A stretch of DNA of 64,000 nucleotides, from contig MPNW01000048.1 in NCBI GenBank assembly GCA_011800805.1, forward strand, positions 47,048 through 111,047, in the 5' to 3' direction. Positions 38,701 to 50,148 of the stretch are shown piece by piece. The stretch comes from Hirudo medicinalis. Taxonomy: Eukaryota; Annelida; Clitellata; Hirudinida; Hirudinidae. Positions within the stretch are counted from its first letter, which is position 1; each line of letters begins with the position of its first letter. The translations under genes and the position numbers were made by a program. The notes below the pieces were generated by a model, which ran no database searches, was not told the origin of the DNA, and worked only from the letters and a program-made list of their open reading frames with translations.

Positions 38701-41700
38701 CAAAACCAATTAAATCATCTGGATTATGCATCTGGACTAAACCTGACAATGACAAGTTTACCATTTTGTGGATTGTTTGGGAGACTAGTAGAATTGATGC
38801 CCAGGTTGGGGAGAATGTTGTTGTTCAGTTGGCTCAACAACAGGCCAGTATTTGGTGCCTGAAGAATGAATGAATTCAGCATGATAATTTTGCTGTTTAT
38901 AATAATGAAGTGCAATTTCATTGAATAAATAATATTTGGTTAATTAAAAATGTCCAACCATATGTTGGTTGAATTTGAGATTGTTTAGGTTTCGTTTCCT
39001 TTCCTTCTCCTTTTGAGTATCAGCTATTTTGACTACTGTGGCTTCAGTGCTAGTCTGAAAGTAATTCATGAGAAATGCAGTATCTGAAATTATCAAGCAA
39101 GTTACTAACATTCACAATTTTAAAACATTGATGTGGGAATAGTCAGAATTTTTGATTCACAACTTACCCATGAAATGTTTTATCACAATAAAATGTCACC
39201 TGGTCTATACATTAACGAATTGTTTGCTAACTATTATTTAATTAAATTTGAATAAATGCTTGGAACCAAAGCAAATGTTTAACAATTGCATGCTCCAATA
39301 ATAACAAAAAGCCAAAAGCAGATTTGTAATTTGTAAGCAAAATAATAACAACATTTAATTATCTTGATGACGTATGTAGGCTTATTTGCCACTTTTATTT
39401 ATAAATTTGATGGCATCAAGTTATAATTTACCTTGAAAACTTTCGTCATGTGTAGATTATTAATGGCATTGATTGCCGATTCTTTCTTTGCATAAGTTAC
39501 AAATGCACATCCTTTAAAATAAGGGCACAACATAATTACAAATCAAACATTTATTACTATCTTTACTACCATCAGTAGCCAGGAGTACCAGAAAATTAAT
39601 AAAAACTACAAACAAACTTTAACTGTGTTAAAGTATAACTACAAATGTTTGGTGTGAAAATATATTCTAAATGAATTAGAGAGTGTTACCTTTACATAAC
39701 TTTGGATCATTCATCTCTCTTACAATGTAAAGATTTTCAATCTCCCCAAAGGGTGCAAACGCCTCCCTTAGTTCATCTTCTGTCAGAGTTTTTTGAACTT
39801 TTCCAATGAATAAACGTCTATCTTCCACTTCAATACATGTTTCAAAACATTAATCAATTATTAATAAACTTGCAAAAAATATAAATTCAAGAAAACTATG
39901 TATGAGTTAACAAATAAATGCAAATTGTATTGCATGATTTTAAAAATTATCTTCAATCAGCACAACCATATCCCATCTAGGGTTTTCACCCCGGGTTTCC
40001 CTGAACCCAAAAACCTGGGTATTTTTTATAGATTTTGTGGACCTGAGACCCAGGTTTTGTTTTGCTTAAAACCTGGGTTTTAAAAAATTCAAACTGGTCA
40101 GATAAATTTAAGCTTAAACATTACTCTGAAGCTAATTTTTTATTGCTCTAGCGTAGTGTTGTATTAATTTGTTAATACATGTATAAAAATATATTGCAAG
40201 ATTTTACTATAGTTTTGCAATATGTGATCTTCTGGATGGCAGACCATTTTGATTACAATAAAACATTCTACTTGTTTCTGCTTAGCTCTGCTTGGTTCGA
40301 CTTGCTATCTACTATGTTCTACTTCTAGTTTAACAATTTATAAGCCCAAAATGGACAAATTTGAGGATGTAAGTTCACAATGAAAATCTGCTGTCTGGAA
40401 ACATTTTATGTACAAGAAGTCAGAGGAAACAGCAAAATACAATTTATGCTCATCAATCCTCAAGGCATCTGGTTCCAGCACAAAGTGTCTTATCAACCAC
40501 ATGAAGGCAAAGCATCATATCAAAGACAGAACTCTCCCTGAAACCTCACCTTTTGAGCCTAAATTGAAAACTCTCATAATTGGTGACTATTTTACCAAAA
40601 CCCAGGAATCTGTTGATGAAGTTGCGGCCAAACTAGTTGCTTTAGATGGCCTATCGTTCAATCAAATTGCTAATAGTTCTCTTATCAAACATGCTTTTAA
40701 ATCAGATGGCATCCTCCTGCCCAGCAGTTCAAGTCAAATTAAAGTTCTGATCATGAAACACTTTCAAGATGTGAGGAGCAAAATCACTAAGAAAATCGTC
40801 GAAAGTTAGTTTTGATGAATCAACATCAACAAGAAACATTTTTCAACTGACTTCCAATCTATAGGTCTAATTAGAGGATTTATGGGGAGCATGAACACAG
40901 AAAAAAGATTGATTCAGCTTGACAAAGAGAGGCTCAGTGAGCACAAAGTTTCTTTGGATGATGAGGTTGTAGCCTCAGTCACTGATGGTGCAAGCATCAT
41001 GAAGTTTGGTCGTGACACTAACTCTCTGTTACTTGTCTAGCACATGCCATTCATTTGGTTGTCTGTGATGTCCTATACAAAAGTCAGGAAAGTAGATCAG
41101 AAGAGGACAACATGGAAGATGGAGAAATTGAAGAGTTTTTCAAGAGGAAGAAAATGATGATTTTGATTATCAAGAAGAATCGACTGAAGACAAGTTATCA
41201 AAAGTCAGGAAACTTGTTAAGGTATTTCAAAAATCTCCTGTCCTTAATGATAGAAATCTGCAACATAGAAACTTTTGGTAAAAAATGAATCTTTTACTGG
41301 ACCATAAAACACGACGGAATAGTCTTTTGAAAATACTGCAACAATTTTGAGATGAAAAAAGAAGTGAAAATTGCAATGCTTCAGATTGATCAGCAGTTTG
41401 ATCTGAATGACCAAGAACTGGCCACAATTAAAGAACTTTGTGATGCACTTGCTCCTCTTGAAATTGCAGTGAAATATTTGTGTCAAGAAGATGCTGACCT
41501 CGTCCTAGCTGAAAACGTCATAGCGTTCACATCGAATAAGTTGAGAGACTTAAACACTCCTATCGGGAAGACAGTGTTTCAAAAATTTGAAATTCGAGTC
41601 CCACAGTGGCGCAATCCAGCTGGCCCATCTGATTAAATTTTTGAAATTGGCAGACTTTCTTGATGAGTCTCACGATGAGTTTGGTGTCAAAATTCAGAAG

Positions 41701-43076
41701 ACCAAGGTTACTACCCTTGCAACAAACTTAATGGACCTTTTGTTTAATGACCAAGATGATGATGATGGCTTTGAAATTGAAGTTGAGGATATCGCTGAAA
41801 AGAACAAAGAAGTTTCTAAAATGGAAATCTCCCTGTATGATGAGCTGAATATATTTCTGCAGGAGCAAGACCCACAACAAAGTCAACTTGAATGTGGATT
41901 TGTCTCCCATACCATCAAAAAAGAAATTCAGTTGTTTCAAGCAACTAAGAAAAGACCTGAAAACTTGGACAAACTTTACAGATGTTTGACAACAATTCGA
42001 CCAACTTCAGTGGAAGCAGAAAGAGCTTTTTCTGTAATGACCCTTTTTGCAAACAAACCAAGAAACCGACTTAATGATGGTGTTATGAAAGTTTCCTTAT
42101 TATGTATGTCTACATATGGTATATAAAATTGCCTTTGGCTTCTTTAGCTGTCAATAGTAAATAAGTTTATATATGGATAGGGAAACCTGGGGAAAACCCA
42201 GGTTTTAATGTGAAAAAAACCTGAAACCCCTGTTTCAAACATATTGCCCAAAATCGAAAACACTAATCCCATCACGACAAACATTCACTTGAAAAAAAAT
42301 TAATGCAAACCTGAGCATTTCAGACTAGGACCATCAGCTGGTGTCATTTGAATTGGGTGAATCAACTAAAAAAAAGGTTTGAAGAGATTAATTATTGCAT
42401 CATTAATGTTAAACAACACCAACATAAAGTAATGTCAGAGTTGAGATAATTTTTAAAACTGTTTATAAACTCAACAAACCCCTGGCATTGTCTTGAGATT
42501 GTGTAAAGCCATCTGGGCTGTCAATGCATCCTTACGAGTATAAAAAGTAACGAAGGCACATCCTTTCGTAAAAAAAAATATTTAAGGCTTGTCAATAAAT
42601 TGGTGAAAAACAGGGTAAACTGCCAAATCTGCCATTATTAATATTCATGGGGGGTTACTTACTAAATTATGTAAATAAAGTGTCAATCATTCAATGTTTG
42701 TCATTTTGAATATTAATAGTGGCAGCTCCGGCAGTTAGTATAGTATTAATTGTACTGAATAAATTCAGTTCATTTAACGACTTCTGTAACCGTGTGTACT
42801 TTTAACACTAAATTACAAAATTAAACATCGTTAAGTAAAATAAACTTAACAATCGCGTCATGAAAATCACTTTGTCAGTTAAACTACTTATTACATTATT
42901 ACAGTAACTTTCTTGCCTCTACTGGTGCCGGTTTTGTCTCTAATGATCTTGACTTCATAAACTTGACCGAACTCCGAAAGGTATGCTTTTAAATTGTCTT
43001 CATCTAAACTTTTAGAAATTTGACCCATAAACATTTTGATTGTATCAGGGTCTGGAAGTCTTTCTCCAGCCAGCAT
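35792..43076 (-). CDS. CELF: CELF (CUGBP/Elav-like) RNA-binding protein, 13 exons, 442 aa
   Basis: CELF proteins bind GU-rich RNA and control alternative splicing, mRNA decay and translation. Exons (-): 42917-43076, 42480-42562, 42311-42365, 39690-39827, 39432-39511, 38959-39054, 38762-38858, 38270-38332, 36963-37109, 36582-36659, 36277-36342, 36073-36216, 35792-35913. All phases close. RRM1 is at about residues 14-92 ([21 protein letters not shown]), RRM2 about 101-175 ([18 protein letters not shown]), a divergent linker rich in Q, N, S and G spans 200-355, and RRM3 is about 356-432 ([18 protein letters not shown]). The protein ends KTNNPKPY, the family signature. Intron 1 uses a GC donor. 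Introns carry a hairpin element, a hAT transposon and a smaller hAT-like element. Which vertebrate CELF (1/2 versus 3-6) it matches best was not decided; RRM spacing fits CELF1/2. Confidence 0.97.
37260..38033 (-). mobile_element. Non-autonomous hAT-like element with TIRs and 6-bp direct repeats, in a CELF intron
   Basis: The ends are inverted: CATGGTTCATACAGG at the left and CCTGTACGAACCATG at the right, flanked on both sides by TAAATA (37254-37259 and 38034-38039). Read on the minus strand the interior contains [17 protein letters not shown] and further degenerate coding sequence, reminiscent of the C-terminal part of hAT-type transposases. At 774 bases it is an internally deleted copy. The direct repeat is 6 bases by eye; 8 would be usual for hAT. 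Confidence 0.75.
39977..42232 (+). mobile_element. hAT transposon in CELF intron 3, degenerate
   Basis: A 2.26 kb element inserted between CELF exons 3 and 4, transcribed against the host gene. The left end CTAGGGTTTTCACCCCGGG and the right end (reverse complement CAGGGGTTTCAGG) are imperfect inverted repeats, with further AACCTGGGT motifs repeated inside each end. Coding blocks: 40408-40809 with a BED zinc finger (NLCSSI, then [11 protein letters not shown]) and ending at a stop; a broken middle at 40860-41290; 41352-41636; and 41587-42126 ending [20 protein letters not shown], the hAT dimerisation region. At least three frame breaks make it inactive. I could not find the 8-bp target duplication. 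Confidence 0.85.
42618..42736. mobile_element. Short hairpin (fold-back) MITE in CELF intron 1
   Basis: The left arm AACTGCCAAATCTGCCATTA plus TTAATATTCA is mirrored by the right arm TGAATATTAATAGTGGCAGC ending CCGGCAGTT, with a spacer of roughly 60 bases. A 119-base palindromic unit of this kind is typical of a MITE. It sits in the intron that has the GC donor. Confidence 0.65.
42915..42916 (-). other. GC splice donor, CELF intron 1
   Basis: The exon ends AGTAGAG and the intron begins GCAAGA. Only this site yields the conserved SRG-CAFVTF junction of RRM1 and the phase (1) required by exon 2. The nearest GT would remove SRG. The sequence fits the known AG|GCAAG consensus of GC-AG introns. 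Confidence 0.85.
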
Positions 43077-43513
43077 TTTTAAACGGGAAAACGAAACCAG
43101 TAAATTATGTTATTCCGACGTCAAACAGCTTTTATCGTCTTTTATGCCGGAAACCTAAACACATAGACATGTCGCTATAAATAATAATAAAAAAATGTTC
43201 TCTGAGTAACAACATTATCTACATTTAATGAAAGTAATTAAATAGTTTTCTTTGCTTATATTAAATAAGTATTTAAATCTAAATTTTATTAATTACATTT
43301 CGACAATGGAAATGGGTTCATGTGACGAAGCTTACCAAAATGTAAATGTTTAATTTACAAGATTCGGCTCCTTTCTCGGTTCTGTCCCATGGTGCATGAT
43401 GATTAATTAATCAATGACCAAAATGCTGCAATCTAACCTCAACAACATAAAGCGACCAAGAAGTCTTAACTGGCAGTCTTGTTGGGCTCAGTGGATGATA
43501 GTAGTTAGAGTTA
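43077..43513. promoter_or_regulatory. Shared 5' region of the divergent CELF and XRCC4 genes
   Basis: Only 437 bases separate the start codons of CELF (-) and XRCC4 (+), so this interval must hold both 5' UTRs and promoters unless upstream non-coding exons exist. I see no strong TATA box positioned for either gene. The shared promoter is inferred from position only. Confidence 0.6.
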
Positions 43514-46500
43514 ATGAGGATGAATTACTCTTTTACGAAGTTTGTGCAGAATGGAAATGAGTATTATTTTGCTGCCGCTTGGAAAGATAAATTCGGTGAT
43601 GTCGAACTTAATCTGTTCCATGATGGAAGCTGTTATAACTGTTCGGGTAAGTATTCTGTTGCTAAAATGCTATTTAAGCTGACTTCTGACTGATTATTTT
43701 ATTAGTCAACGTGAAAGATTTTGAAAGCTTAAGCTCTCATGTCAAGTTAGAGTTCAATGAATTTTGGGAGCAGTCGTTGTCGATGTGGACTAATAATTCT
43801 CTGGAAAGAAAGGATTTAGAAGTGAAACACGATGATCCTTATCACACAACTTTTGTATGGAAAAAGGTCTTACCAAACAATCCTATTAAGGTGCTAATAT
43901 GTTTTTGTTTTAATTGTAGTCTGACAATGATTTTAATTTGATAATGTTTTAGCAAAGAATGGGTTCTATGAAACTTAAAAAGAATGCTGATAAAGGAAAT
44001 ATTTTCTTCAATTGTTTGGTCAACATGTTTTATCAACAAAAACAAACATTAGAGACATTAAATTTGGAGCAGAAAATATTGTTAAAAAGCCATAATGATT
44101 TGTTGAAGGTTTGTTTCTTAACAGCTTAAGCAATTGTTAAATTAAATCATGACTTTAAAAATATAAACTATTGCTGCACTGAAATGTATTCTTAACATTT
44201 TAATCAGAAATTGCAAGAACTATCAAATATTAAAGAAGATATTGAAAAAAAATTGTTCAGCAAGGTATCACTTTATTTCACTTTGTAAGATTAAAGAAAG
44301 ACTTACTTAAAGCATTTATTCTTCAGTTTGTCCAGGTTTTAAAACAAAAAAAGAACAAAATCAAATATTTTAAAGCTGAATGTAAGAATTTTTATTTATT
44401 TAATTTAAGACTGGTGAGCATTTGATTAAATAATATATAAACCGAATCAAAGATATGTCATAATTTTTTGAATGCTTGTTTATATTTCCATCATTAAAGT
44501 GATCCATTTTTAATGTAGTAGATGAAAGAGAATTTGATCCTCTTCATCCTAAAGACAATGCCTGTTAGTAAATTAACAAATAAGTGACATGAAATGAAAT
44601 TTCATGCAAACTCTTATATCTGTGAAACAGCATAATTTACAGGAATTAAAATTATAATTGCATGCAGTTAAAGTATTATTTGTTCAAAAGGAACCTTCCA
44701 AAATGGAAATACTTCTTGCTTACATGCCATCATTGTGGCTTAAACGTACTAAATCCATGAGAAATCTAATTATTAAAATAATTGTTATTTGCAATGGCTG
44801 TTTCATATCATAAATATTCACATAAATTACTGATACTTCACATGCTTTTTCTTAGCAACCAGAAAACGGAAACAAATTACAAATTTGGTGGCAAAGAAGA
44901 AAAAGGTTTCTTCAGAATCTGGTGATTATTGCAGCAGTACAAGGTTGATCAGTTCACTAGTTTATTTGGAGTGTTTACATTTATTAATCCTAGTTTTGAT
45001 GTAAGTTTATTTTAATTTACTAACTTTTTATTTACTTGATTTGTTCAATTGTACCATAACATGAAGTTATAAATACATGTTTTACTTTAAGTAACAAAAC
45101 CAGCGAAGACGAAGTGAGTTGTGGTGGTTTCACTGTGATTATTTCTTAAATGTCCTCGTTCAAATTAGTTTTAGTAGCTAATGGATAATAATTTTGGAAT
45201 CCACTTCTTTTTTTATCATTATCACTTTCATTGTCAATACAAAATTTTATTTTATTATTTGATGGATATATATAATGGCAGTACAGTTAAAATTTATGCT
45301 AAAATGATGTCCAACTTTGTTATCTTGAATATTTGGCCATATTAGAAAAATCAAAAAAAGCAACTAATTTGTTAAAGTAGTAAATTATTATGATATTATA
45401 TATACATATATATAGAGGTCTACAGTAATATAACAATATTATTACATAATGTCATCATATTATGGTTGGTCAGCTTGAAAATACATCAACATGAGCCAAT
45501 TGGCCTATCTACATCAAAAACACCTATAGATATGTGTCTTTTTTACTTCTGTGTATTCAGAGACCACTCTCCTCATTAAGTTTACCAGATCAGTCAAATG
45601 GTACCTTACTATTTCTTGATCTCATGTTTGTTCTTGAATTCAACAAACAATGAATCAATACTTTCATGAGAACTGTTTCAGAGCATGGTTTCTGCATTTA
45701 AAGGTGGCTTCAATGACACAGCAACTTAAACTCATTATTTGTGAAGAAAACCACTCCGAATTTTCAGATTCTTTTTAGAGAATTAAATTTGTTTTCTGTT
45801 ACTTTCATGCCTCTGGATAATGTTTTTCTGGAATAAATAGGCTTTTAGAAATTGATATTCCATGTTTGATTAATATTAGTTTTTATTTGTTTTAAGAGTC
45901 ACTTTTTTATATATTTTTTTTACTTGTCTTACACAAACACTTGCACTTGCTCAAAGTTTCACAAGTTCTGACAGGCCTGACTTAGAATCAGTCTGGAAGT
46001 TGTGTGTTGGACAGCACTGCATTAATAAGTTTGGTATTTCATTATTATTTTGAAAGAGGTCTGAGACTGATGACAAGAAATCAAATGCTGGGTCAGTGTC
46101 AACAGCAGATGATGAAGACATTCCTAACAATATATGCCTGGAAGAAATTTTAACATTAGATGTCCAAGCAAACAAAAGCGATATTTGCAGTGATATGGAA
46201 AGTGATACTAGTGAACAGCTCATACTCAAACATGAAAGCAGGTAATGTTTTAAATATTTTAAATTTCTTATTAATTTACAACTTCAGCATTTCTTGTTTA
46301 GTTCTGTTAATTATTTGTAACTTCAATAAATTAATGTTACATATATTAACTTATTATGAATGCAGTAAACATGAATCAAATACATCCTAAATTAGAATGG
46401 AATTGTAATGAAAGTTTAATTGTTCAATTTCTATATTTGGTGAAATTATGTAATAGATTAGCCACAAGTGTCAAAAATGAAGATGTAGATCTTGAGGAGA

Positions 46501-47093
46501 CACAGGAATTTATAGAAGAAAAGTTAGTTGAAATATGGTTTAACTGTTTATTTCATTTAGTTAATTATTTGATTACTTTGCTTTGTAAGGAAAATACTGG
46601 ACAAATCATATGATTCTTGCATCCTAAACTGAAATTATATAAACTTGTTCTCTAGAGTTTGAAGTTGCCATTACAACTTTCAAACTGCATTATTCGTTTT
46701 TACACTTTAAATGCATCATTGGCTTACATTGACTTAGAATTACATAAAGAATATTTAGAATATTGTTTTTTTTTTTAAGTGTGGCAGGATCCCAGAAGAT
46801 GGAAAGTGAACTTGTGGATAATTTGGAAGACTCACAGGCTAAGTGAATTACTTAACTTTAAGTTTTTTTTAAATTGATATTTAGAAGTTTCTCAATTATG
46901 TGAACAGTGGAAATGTGATCTGTGGAATGGTTGACACAAAAATGCACATTGTTTATGTCCATAAGGAATGTCACTCATTTGAACTTTTTATAATTTAATA
47001 AGGACTCAACCAATTGCTGACAAATTTGATGCTCTGCCTTCAAATGATGGTTTGGGATCAACGCAAGGGATACTAAACAGCCGGTTTGCATAG
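43514..47093 (+). CDS. XRCC4: XRCC4, non-homologous end-joining factor, 12 exons, about 381 aa
   Basis: XRCC4 binds and stabilises DNA ligase IV for double-strand break joining. Exons (+): 43514-43646, 43706-43890, 43953-44108, 44208-44264, 44327-44381, 44519-44563, 44856-44943, 45092-45113, 46057-46241, 46457-46522, 46780-46842, 47003-47093; phases close throughout. The head domain is residues 1 to about 110 (WKDKFGDVELNLFHDGSCY; FVWKKVLPN; RMGSMKLKK), followed by a long coiled coil through about 195. The segment KLFSKFVQVLKQKKNKIKYF parallels human LYKRFILVLNEKKTKIRSL, the ligase IV-binding stalk. A basic patch TRKRKQI/AKKKK is a likely nuclear signal, and an acidic Ser/Thr-rich tail ends STQGILNSRFA. 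Two in-frame ATGs (43514, 43520) are possible starts. The 22-base exon at 45092 is optional in frame terms, because skipping it leaves a solution using a nearby acceptor. Confidence 0.9.
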
Positions 47094-47259
47094 TTCTTTA
47101 TTATTGTGAATGTGGCACAAGCAAGCCCCACAAACAAACAAAAATAACCAACTCAAATTAAAAAAAAAAGAAACTTTTAAAGTCTTAACTAAATTTAAAT
47201 GGTTGTGTTGTAAATTCTGTCACCATTCAACTTGTCCAGCAGTAACATTCATAATTGAA

Positions 47260-47265
47260 AATAAA
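47260..47265 (+). terminator. Candidate poly(A) signal for XRCC4
   Basis: AATAAA lies 167 bases past the XRCC4 stop codon, in AT-rich sequence. Confidence 0.45.
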
Positions 47266-47639
47266 ACATTAATAATGGAAATTAACCTCAATGACTTTTG
47301 ACAATGAATTAAAAAAATTAAATAACTTCAATTTTTAAGGAATCTTGGATTTGAGAAGACAAACAAAGCAGGGCCGGTCTGTGATGTGTTGCAATATCTT
47401 GATGACTTGATTTAGTCGTTTATTGACATTTGCAATTTTATATTTGCTTTTTTTTTTAAAGCTTTTATATTCTAATGAGATGTCTTTCATCTTTTTTGGT
47501 GTGCAAGTGAGCTCAGTTGGCTCCATTCCTGCACTCAATGGCAAAAGTCGTCCCAATGTGCTTACAAAGCACATTGTATGCAGCCCAGTTTGGCTGCCAC
47601 AAGCCCTATGTAAAAGGATGGCATGAACCATCAAGTTAT

Positions 47640-47822
47640 TGTATAACAGTGACCTCTAACATTATTTTTGCGGTGCCATATAAATGAAATTATTTAAAAA
47701 TTAAACAAATAATAAAAAATAATAGAAACTTTTGCTAGGGGCTAGGATTTGAACTCCTAACAGAGCCACACCAAAGCAAAAGCCTTAACCACTCAGCTAC
47801 CAACATCCAAAGGTCCCTATGC
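47640..47822 (-). mobile_element. tRNA-derived SINE or tRNA pseudogene
   Basis: On the minus strand, 47812 to about 47735 reads like a tRNA: an A-box-like TAGCTGAGTGGTTA, then a B-box and T-arm with stem TAGGA/TCCTA around GTTCAAA. The acceptor arms do not pair, so it is not an intact tRNA gene. It is followed by an A/T-rich body to about 47640, as expected for a SINE with a tRNA head. The neighbouring 47335-47634 stretch may be part of the same repeat, but I cannot show this. Confidence 0.6.
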
Positions 47823-47874
47823 ACATTAGTTAAATTGCAGAAAACTATATACCTTGTAGCTCTTGTTTTGATGA

Positions 47875-49115
47875 TCCAGGTATTACTGCTCTATTGCAAT
47901 CTGCCTATAGACCTGGATTCTCCACAGAAACCGCTCTCTCTCTCACATCTTTAACAATCTTTCCAACATATGTGGAAATCGTAGCTGCGCCGTCATGATC
48001 GGCCTCGACCTATCGGCGGCCTTTGACACTATTAACCACCGAATATTGTTGGATAGATTCCACTCTGATTTTGGTGTTGACGGTCTTGCCCTCTCGTAGC
48101 TTCGCTCCTACCTTTCCAACGGATCTCAATACGTTAAGCTTGGCGATTACACTTCCCCCTCCGCTGCTCTCCTTGCCGGGGTCCCTCAGGGCTCAGTCCT
48201 AGGACCCCTGCTTTTCACGACCTATACCTCACCCCTGTCCGACATAGTTAAGAACTTCGACGTGTGTTTTCACCAATACGCGGACGACACGAGCCTCTAC
48301 TCCGTCCTCTCCAACCACAGTGTCTCCGAACAACTTGACAATCTGCGTAAGTGCACAGATGCCATTAACGACTGGCATCTCGTCAATTTTCTTCAACTTA
48401 ACCCGCAGAAATCCGAAGCATAATTTGTTTATCGGCACACCCACACACCTCAAGAATCTATCTCCCCCATCTTCAATAAACATCGCCGGCACTACTCTTC
48501 CTTCCTCTTCTACTACACTAAAACTCCTCGGCGTCATCTTTGACTCCCACCTCAGCTTTAAACAGCACGCCATCTCTGTAATAAAATCATGCAACCACCT
48601 CATCTGGGCTATCAGACATATCCGTCCATTCCTCTCTGTCGACACAACTTCCGCTCTTGCACGCANNNNNNNNNNNNNNNNNNNNNNNNNNNNNNNNNNN
48701 NNNNNNNNNNNNNNNNNNNNNNNNNNNNNNNNNNNNNNNNNNNNNCTATACACCTTCGCATCATCTTCAAAATCTCCTTAATCACTTATCGTACTCTAGC
48801 CACATCCAACCCTCCCTATCTCAACCAACTCATTCACCGCCGCCATATTCCCAACCACCTTCGTTCATCCTCCGCAATTCATCTTCACCAACCAGTTCAC
48901 AGATCATCCATCGTCAATCGAAGCTTCACCTATGCCTCGCCTGCCGTCTGGAACGACCTCCCCCCCGTCATCAGGTCTCAACCGTCGCTCGAACTCTTCA
49001 AGCGCCAGTTAAAGACTCACCTCTTCAAAATAGCGTTGAACGGAGAACCGAGGCGCCTCTGACGCTCTGCATATGGCGCCATAAAATGAACTATTATTAT
49101 TATTATTATTATTAT
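47875..49115 (+). mobile_element. Non-LTR retrotransposon (reverse transcriptase, (TTA)n tail), degenerate
   Basis: A 5'-truncated LINE. Readable reverse transcriptase blocks include LQSAYRPGFSTETALSL, VMIGLDLSAAFDTINHRILL, AGVPQGSVLGPLLF and FHQYADDTSLYSVLSN (the YADD catalytic motif). After an N gap (48666-48745) the C-terminal AVWNDLPPVIRSQPSLELFK leads to THLFKIALNGEPRRL, then a 3' UTR ending ATGGCGCCATAAAATGAAC and a (TTA)n run at 49089-49115. Stops and frame changes are present, for example near 48098 and 48421. The layout fits the L2/CR1 group. Confidence 0.9.
48666..48745. other. Assembly gap (80 N) inside a LINE copy
   Basis: Unresolved bases interrupting the retrotransposon at 47875-49115. 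Frames drawn across it are artefacts. Confidence 0.99.
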
Positions 49116-49692
49116 TCAATGTGAGGTACTAAATTAATGTTTGTGTTAAATACAGCATTCGACTTCCAAGGACTTTCGGCTATAATGACAAGTAGAAGGG
49201 ACTGGAAAATGTGTGAAAAGTGCCGAATGTATGGTACGATCAATAGTTTGGACTCCGATTCTATCTGCTTTGGTTGTTGGGCGAGAACCGAACTAGAGAA
49301 CTTGGTCAAAGCGCTATCCCTCAAAATTTGAGATTTAGAGAAAAATATAGAAGGCATGAAGACTAGCATAACTTAAATATAAGAAACTATAGAGGATACA
49401 GCAAAAAGTCAGTCTAGAAGTTTATTCAAAGCTCAAGATAGAACTGAAAGAAATGGGAAGCAAACAAGTAGTGAAAATGGAGAAAGAAATAACAGTTCAA
49501 ACAAGAAGTCAAAGCCTTTCCTTCAGGACTATCCAAGAAAGTGGAGGAGGATCCAAAGCCTAAATGGTCAGAAATAATATCCAGCCACATCAAAGAATGT
49601 TTGGTGGATGTCAAAGAAGTTCAGGAAACAATAAGCACAACAACAATAAGAGCTGGTGAAGAAAGTTCCAAGAAAAAAGAGGGGACAATTTA

Positions 49693-49850
49693 ATAATAAT
49701 AATAATAATAATAATAGTTAATTTGTAATGCGCCATTTGCATAATGTCAGAGGCTTCTTGTGTTTTGAAGGCTTCGTGTTGGTGTCCTGAAGAGGTGGGT
49801 CTTCAGGTGACGTTTTATTAACTCCAGGGATGATTGAGCTCTTACAGGTA
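49693..49850 (-). mobile_element. 3' fragment of the (TAA)n-tailed LINE family, nested
   Basis: A TAA run at 49693-49717 followed by GTTAATTTGTAATGCGCCAT and CATAATGTCAGAGGC parallels the 3' end of the element at 28690-29080 (minus orientation). It interrupts the LINE at 49137-52560 between its ORF1 and endonuclease parts. Confidence 0.65.
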
Positions 49851-50087
49851 GTCCTGGACTTAATTAATAGCACAAAAGACATTCTATGTCATTGCAAGAA
49901 GCCTTGTAAACAGAATAGAAAATAGAGCTGGAGTTAATAGCTGATCAGGAAGTGCCAGATATCATTGGCATAACTGAAACCTGGACAAGAAATATTATGT
50001 GTGACAGTGAATTTGCATTGAATGGCTACAAGTTGATGAGGAAAGATAGAGAAACTACAGATAGCTCGACAATGGGTGGAGGAGCTA

Positions 50088-50148
50088 CTATTATTAAGCG
50101 CATCTGATGCTGTGTAAATAGCACATTATAAATTAACTATTATTGTTA
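50088..50148 (+). mobile_element. Very short 3' remnant of the same LINE family, nested
   Basis: AGCGCATCTGATGCTGTGTA followed by an ATTATAAATTAACTATTATTG tail resembles the last 60 bases of the element ending at 49115. It is probably another truncated insertion in the endonuclease part of the older LINE. Confidence 0.45.

Noticed and set aside
42900..42926. A GT donor (AGTAGAG) for CELF intron 1
   Set aside because: It gives a matching phase but deletes the conserved SRG before CAFVTF, whereas the GC donor keeps the RRM intact.
47335..47634. Minus-strand frame of 99 codons
   Set aside because: No family resemblance, lies between XRCC4 and a SINE, and overlaps a plus-strand frame of similar quality; likely repeat DNA.
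47735..47812. Functional tRNA gene on the minus strand
   Set aside because: A and B boxes are present but the acceptor arms do not pair and the anticodon arm is poor, so a SINE or pseudogene is more likely.
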